Shown here: one piece after another, positions 58,561 through 64,000 of the stretch
Layout: each line of letters begins with the position of its first letter
Position numbering within the stretch: the stretch's first letter is position 1
Assembly (NCBI RefSeq): GCF_029873635.1
Contig: NC_080423.1
Coordinates: forward strand, 89,697,191 to 89,761,190
Direction: 5' to 3'
DNA length: 64,000 nucleotides
Source of the DNA: Malania oleifera
Lineage: Eukaryota > Streptophyta > Magnoliopsida > Santalales > Ximeniaceae
The notes under the pieces: generated by a model
The model's database searches: none
What the model was told of the DNA's origin: nothing
What the model saw: only the letters and a program-made list of their open reading frames with translations
Made by a program: the position numbers and the translations under genes

Positions 58561-60642
58561 TGTTGGCTTTGGTATATTCCCAAGAGGGGGGGTGAATTGG
58601 GTATTTAAAATTTTCCTCTTAGGTTCAACTAATCTAGCAATAGTATTACTCAACTTAGGGTCTGTCTATGCAATTATAAACCCAATCATTCACAATGTAA
58701 AATAAAAACATTCATGTGCTGGAATTTAAAATGCAAAAATTAAAAGCACGCACAAAAATGTTATCGGGGTTCGTCCAACTGTGCCTACATTCCTACCTCT
58801 AACTCGCAAGTCCGAGGATTCCACTAAAGTTCACTTAATGGGTGGAGCGACACCGGTTACAACCAGGTCAATTAGCACAGGGTTGACCTCAACCTTTACA
58901 AGCAAGTCAATTAGTGAGGTTAACCTCAACCTACACCTTACCAGGATGGTGCACCTAACTTTCCTAACTAGGTCTAAGTCAATCCGAGACTATTCTACAT
59001 AACTAGTCTCTCTCTTCAGGCCCACGCCTAGAATACAACCAATGATATAAAATTTACGTACAAACAAATGCTTCTTACACAAGCTGATATATACCACTAC
59101 GCACAATATAATTAATGCGCATCAATGATGTATGAACTATAAGCTTGGTGCTTTACGTGTGCAATCAACACTCAAAGTTATGTCTATAAACAATCAAGCA
59201 CAAGAGTGTTCTAACAAGCTATTTCTTTGAAACTAGTTATAACAAATCTCAATACTTGATTAGGGTTTCAAAGATGCTGATCAAATATTTAAACTAATTC
59301 AAAATATTTTCCTTCAATGAAATAAGTACAAGAGTAGTTTGAAGTATATAGCTTGTAAAAAAAAATATTTTGCACACAAAAAATTATTGCCATAGGAATC
59401 TTTGTAATGACAATGTAAAGATCTTTAAGCTAATGAGTTTTTCCCAACACTAGATTTATTAAATAAAAATATGTGGGAAAACTCTTGCTTGACTCCCCAA
59501 AAACAATAACAATCAATCAAGAAAAACAATGGGAGTATAAGCAATTTATAACAAGCAATAGAACAATAAGAAACTCTCACAAAGCTATGATTAATCAAGG
59601 AAATAGATGTATGAGAGTATTTGAAGTAAAATAGGCAAGATAAGCTTTTAGAAATTGAGAGAATTTTTGACTAATTATCCTGCTAATCTCTACTTAATTT
59701 GCACAAATGAGATCCTATATATAGACAAAGGCCAAATTATAATCGTTGGGGACATAGGGGTCATTATTAGGAATGTCTTAAAACCAATCAGGAAAATTAA
59801 CCCCATTTAATTAAATTTAATCTCGGTAAAAAAATAAGTAACCCGAGAGGTTTTGGGTGGCTGAACCTTAGTTCAGTCGCCCGAATAGACTCAGTTTAAA
59901 AATCTATTTTTAAATGTTTGGGTGCATGAGTCTTGGTTCAATTGGCTGAACCAAGGCTATTTTCCTACTGTCCGCGGTTCGGGTGCCTTGTCTAATATTC
60001 GTTTAACCGAACTGACAAGTTCGATCGCCTGAGACCATTTTGAATGCAAATGTTCAATCGCCCAGGTTGGTGAAAAGTACCTTGACACAAGTTCGGTCAC
60101 TCGAGGGCGATATGTTCACTACAAGTTTGGTTGGCTGAAACCTAGTCAACCCGTTGACTTCTTTGTAGTTCGGGCGCCCGAGGTGTTTTGAACACCAAGG
60201 TTTGGTCGCTTGACCTCTCACAGTTTTTTTAATTGTAAGTCCAATTTTGCCTCAGTTAATTCCCCTGATATGGTAAGGGATGTTGGGGATATGTGCACTA
60301 AGTGTTGGGACCTAGGGTCTTTTTACCCTACCGAAAAAATTCGGCATCGGTCGACTGAAGGGTGTTCCCTGAGGTCATTCGATCTTGTTGAACTTATAAA
60401 TCCTACATGCATGTCATGCATTAATTATTATAGACCTTTCCTATATTACTATTATAGACCCAATATTAAACTTATAAAATTACAACAATGAATCTTCTGA
60501 GTCTTCTTTTGCTTCAAGCCATTGTGTGACACATGCCATCAATATGATCCAGCTAGTATGATTCTGTACACAAACTTGAAAGCCATCAAATACAAAGAGT
60601 ATTTGTCATTATCAAAATCGGGTATGACCAATAGGGTCAACA
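58561..60642 (-). repeat. Element J 5' LTR
   Basis: On the minus strand it starts TGTTGACCCTATTGGTCAT and ends TACCAAAGCCAACA, like B. A TATA-like box (ctatatatag on both strands) lies at 59714-59724. The adjacent primer site reads ttggtatcag on minus, ending at 58560. Confidence 0.88.
59850..60235. repeat. Palindrome cluster (GGCGCC type) in the J 5' LTR
   Basis: About ten variants of ttcgggcgcccgaac occur here, including the perfect 12-bp palindrome tcgggcgcccga at 60170-60181 and degraded forms such as gttcggtcgcttg and tcagtcgcccgaat. The cluster occupies the position held by the GTCGAC cluster in B, ending about 130 bp upstream of the TATA-like box. Confidence 0.83.
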
Positions 60643-61236
60643 ACTAGTATGTTGGATTGTTGTCCTTTTGCTACATCAATTGAACAAAATTGTGCATTCT
60701 CTCATTTCCTGTGTAGTTAATTGTGGTTGGGATCTTTTCAGCTTGATGTTAAGAACACCTTTTTGCATGGATATCTATAGGAAAAAGTTTGTATAGAGAC
60801 TTTACTTAGTTTTTCTAGCCCTTGTATTGCCATCAAAGTGTGCAAATTACGCCGTTCTTTGTATGGCTTGAAGCAATCTCCAAAGGCTTCGTTTGATAAG
60901 TTTAAACAAGTTATCATTTCCATGAATTACCAATGGATTAATGTTGATCATACTCGGTTCTTTCGACACAACCAGAGGAAGGTAGCTATCTTGATCGTGT
61001 ATGTAGATGATATTATGGCAACATATGATGATCTCACTAAGATCACATGTTAGAAGGAGAGGTTGTCAAAAGAATTTGAAGTGAATGACCGTATAAAACT
61101 TTGCTATTTTCTTGGAATCGAAGTTGCTAGGTCTTTACGAGGTATTTTCTTATCCTAGAGGAAGTACATGTTAGATTTTCTAATTGAGATTGGTATGTTG
61201 GATTGTTGTCCTATTGCTACATCATTTGAACAAAGT
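60643..61236 (+). pseudogene. Element I reverse transcriptase region, tandem second copy (fossil)
   Basis: 60648-60694 continues the first copy after J. The sequence then restarts at the equivalent of 54545 and runs through CKLRRSLYGLKQSPKASFDK near 60841 and VAILIVYVDDIMATYDDLT near 60987 to MLDFLIEIGMLDCCPIATS near 61168. The region is broken. Confidence 0.78.
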
Positions 61237-61950
61237 TGTCGCATTATTGCTCATGATGGCACCCTGGTTGATTCTGGGCCATACCAATATCTAGTAAAAA
61301 GATTAATTTATCTTCACCATACTCGACCCGACATTGCTTACATGGTTACTGTTGTTAGCCAATACATGCGTGATCCACATACACATCACTAGGAAGCAGT
61401 TAATCATGTCTTAAGGTTTCTGAAGGGCTCACTAGGGCAAGGTTTATTGTTCTCCAAGCATAGCCACCTGAAGGTGGAAGCATACACTCATGCTGACTGG
61501 GGTGGATCATTGGATGGTCATAGATCCAGTACTTAGTATACTTGTGTTGGTGGTAACTTGGTTACCCAGCTTAGCAAAAAACAAGATGTTGTTGCGCGTT
61601 CTAGTTTTGAAGCTGATTACCGAGTCATGGCTCAAGGTGTGCGTGAGTTTTTGTGGTTACAACAGTTGCTTAGCGAATTATGACTTCTCCCACCTTCTCC
61701 TTTGCTTTTGTTTTCTAATTAAGGCGAAAATTAACATTGCTAATAATCTAGTACAACATGAGAGGACGAAAGCACATTGAGATTTATCGCCACTTCATCA
61801 AAGAAAAGTTGGATAAGTAACATATTTGCATTCCTTTTGTTCGCTCTAGTGACCAATTTGCTGACATCTTGATCAAAAGACTTAGTTCTACTGTGTTTTC
61901 TTTTATTTGTAGAAAGATGGGTCTCAGTAATATCTTTTTTCCATCTTGAG
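61237..61950 (+). pseudogene. Element I RNase H region (fossil)
   Basis: Segments include YLVKRLIYLHHTRPDIAYMV near 61290, VVSQYMRDPHTHH near 61355, and RNase-H-like HADWGGSLDGHRSST near 61490. The tail has RKHIEIYRHFI near 61768. The polypurine tract gagggggag follows. The region is broken. Confidence 0.78.
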
Positions 61951-61956
61951 GGGGAG

Positions 61957-62116
61957 TGTTGGATGAATAGTTAGGGTATATAGTTAGTCCCACATTGGTT
62001 AGGCATTAGAAATCCTCCTCATTCTCTCACATATAAATAAGGCCTTATGTTGTTTAGAAAAGGCAAGGAAGAAATATTAAGAAATTTGATATTTCTCTTT
62101 CAATAATAACTAAAAT
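61957..62116 (+). repeat. Element I 3' LTR (right end approximate)
   Basis: It starts TGTTGGATGAATAGTTAGGG after the polypurine tract, has a TATA-like acatataaataagg near 62031, and runs to about aattcaca. The length near 160 bp is short but within the copia range. The second copy is missing from the window. Confidence 0.6.
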
Positions 62117-64000
62117 TCACAAATTCTTTTCTTTTCCTGTCTTTTTCTTTTTAAGTGTTTGTGTGAGTGTTTGTTGTTTTTGGGAAGACACCAAACTAGC
62201 AAGGTCATAAGGTTATGTGTGAGTTTGACCCTCCTTTTTTGCCTCAACTTCTCCTTTGTTAAGTTAAAGTTAGGTAAAATGTGTTTGGTAAGCAACTTTT
62301 ACGGTTTTTAAAAGCCAACATTTAACTTTTTTTAGTGAGCTTTTAAAAACTATAGATTTGAAAATTTTAAAAGCTAAAAGCTAACTTTTTTTCCAACAAA
62401 TTATTCAATTTTATTGTTGTTCTTAAATTTTTTTTCAAATATTACAAAACTATCGATGCATTAATTATATTTCCTAAAAATAACTATCTATTTTAGCAAT
62501 TTTATATACTTTTCGACTCCTTATAACTTTTCTACTAGACACTAAAGTCAACTTTTTTCTTTCTGGCAACTCAACATTTTTTTTTTTTTTTAAGAGGGAC
62601 AAAACATTTCAGAAACAATATTAATTCCTTTTTAATAGGTACTTGTAAAAAGCCACAGGAGGGACAACTAAGCCTAGGTATTTTGTATGGACCTTATGAA
62701 AGCCTTTTCGAATGAGTTATGATTGTAGCCATTTTTACAAAAGAAATAAATAAAAGTAAAGATATGCCTCCTACAAGTGATCGACTAGCCTCTGAAAGTG
62801 GTCGATCGACCCCAACAATTTTTCTATTATTTCATAAATTTTGACACTCTTTATTACAAAAAAAAAAATTGATTTTTCTTGAGGAGCACACGCACACACA
62901 AGGTAAGAACAGTAATCATTCATGAAATCAGTTTTCTGGGGTGCTAATTTCTTTCCATTTGAAAAGAATGGGATCACCTCCTTATACATAATTGTACTCC
63001 CAAACCTAAAACCCTTTTTAAAAAATTTCTTTTATTTTACCTTTTCTAAAACTAAAATAAAGTGATGATTTCATTTTTTTTTTTTAAATAAAAAGGGCGA
63101 GTTAGGTAATCAATGATTTGATCATCTATACTTATTTTTTGAAATGATCGCTAAGTGTGTTGGTAACCAAACAAGCCACTTGAGTCTGGTGTCAACAAAC
63201 TTAAAGAAAAAATATAACAATTCTTAAAATGTAATTTTTCATATAAATTATGATATAAAAGAATAACTATTCTAAAGAATAATTTAAACGAATTAATCAT
63301 TGGATGTTGTTTAATAACTAAGTTATGAAAGTTTCTATCATTAATTGTAGCATTCTGATTTGCTATATAGTATAACATTCACTGTAAACTTGACAAAGTA
63401 GATTGAATCAAATAATATATGGTGGATCGGATAGATAATCCCGCAAGCCAAATTTTACAAGTGAATTGGGTATGAATCATTTAAAATAAATTGACTCCGA
63501 TTCGAATGAATGAATCTTCATCCATTTTGTCAATTCTGAGGCATGTTTTTTAAGCAATTGGCCATATAACTTAGGTAGAAATCAGGCCTTCCCATCTAAA
63601 TTAAAAGAAGCGTGGGTCTTGAAATTGGGCCTTGAGCGGAAACTACCAGGCCCATCAAGAAGCGGGGGCCTTGAAATAGGCCCAAGATGGCCCCTTTTTC
63701 TTTTCAGTTCTTTTTAAAGGAATTTTCTGCATTCAAATTTTCAATGAGGTTTTAATTTAATTCAAACTTATTTCGTCGCATCATTAATCATTATTCGAAA
63801 GTTTAAGTACACATGAAGCCGAGAAAAATAATTTTAAAAATTTTTATTAATAATGAGAGTTTCTTGAATTTTGTATTTTTAAAAAATTACAATTTAAAGA
63901 TACGTACTCATAAATAATGTCAACACTTAGCTAACATTTGAAAGTAATCATTTTAAGGGTATGGATTTAAATTTATTCAAATTTTTTTAAAAATAGAAAA
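62117..64000. other. AT-rich spacer at the right edge
   Basis: No protein signature was found on either strand. An isolated palindrome, ggtcgatcgacc, lies at 62800-62811. A segment at 62280-62400 rich in ttttaaaagct and aaagctaactttt has the look of a MITE end, but no inverted partner was fixed. Confidence 0.45.

Larger units (their letters stand above)
55044..60642 (-). mobile_element. Element J: second member of the B family (SIRE-lineage, no pol)
   Basis: The target repeats are actgg (55039-55043) and actag (60643-60647). The 5' LTR in element sense is 58561-60642; the repeat at the other end (55044-about 55460) is shorter. The body has an initiator-Met primer site next to 58560, a gag-like region, and the same non-coding core as B. 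No protease, integrase or RT is seen. It is broken. Confidence 0.87.
43719..62116 (+). mobile_element. Element I: decayed Ty1/copia holding elements G and J
   Basis: The pieces are 43719-44617, 53746-55043 and 60643-about 62116. They cover pre-integrase, integrase, a Pro/Ser-rich linker, RT, RNase H, a polypurine tract (gagggggag near 61949-61956) and a 3' LTR. No 5' LTR or gag is present in the window. Part of the RT region occurs twice in tandem (54545 onward and 60697 onward). G and J are later insertions, each flanked by a target repeat. It is badly broken. Confidence 0.83.

Noticed and set aside
62280-62400. A MITE with ttttaaaagct-type ends
   Set aside because: No matching inverted end or target repeat could be fixed; it was left as a remark in the spacer entry.

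Overview
This window looks like nuclear DNA of a flowering plant, probably a eudicot with a retrotransposon-rich genome. The evidence is AT-rich sequence with many microsatellites, plant-type Ty1/copia and Ty3/gypsy elements primed by initiator-Met tRNA, a tRNA-derived SINE, a LINE remnant, and one intact single-exon host gene. That gene is a clear AZG1-type adenine/guanine (purine) permease at 31072-32772, on the plus strand. I see no rRNA, tRNA, CRISPR array or prokaryotic-style operon.

Left block (1-28.7 kb): a deep nest of LTR elements, each insertion marked by a short target-site duplication (TSD). A minus-strand copia remnant (F, 27506-about 28733) was entered by a SIRE-type copia (D), whose 3' end occupies 1-158 and whose 3' LTR is split over 159-27505. 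That LTR was entered by a SIRE-lineage non-autonomous element (B, 1098-23624; TSD ccaac). The 5' LTR of B was entered by a full-length SIRE element with an env-like region (A, 1701-14049), and A by a solo LTR (K, 5091-7214; TSD aacac). The 3' LTR of B also carries solo LTR C (21315-23074), and the LTR of D also carries a 2.7 kb gypsy-like solo LTR (E, 24708-27438).

Middle (28.7-43 kb): a SINE, AT-rich spacer, the AZG1 gene, more spacer, a minus-strand LINE 3' remnant split by a Tork-like copia fossil (H, 33810-39302) that itself holds a short LTR-like insert (L), then about 3.8 kb without recognisable genes.

Right block (43-62 kb): a solo LTR (M), then a decayed copia (I, 43719-about 62116). 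I was entered by a Tekay/Del-like chromovirus (G, 44618-53745; TSD tgttg) and by a second member of the B family (J, 55044-60642, minus strand). The last 1.9 kb is AT-rich spacer.

The most unusual signal is a cluster of short palindromes placed just upstream of the TATA-like box in the LTRs of at least seven of these elements. The best-preserved copies have a CpG at the centre of symmetry: GTCGAC in B, D, K, G and H, GACGTC in C, GGCGCC in J and in the body of A. Related LTRs (A and C; B and J) share their ends but carry different palindrome cassettes. All retroelement coding regions are treated as fossils; none was rebuilt.
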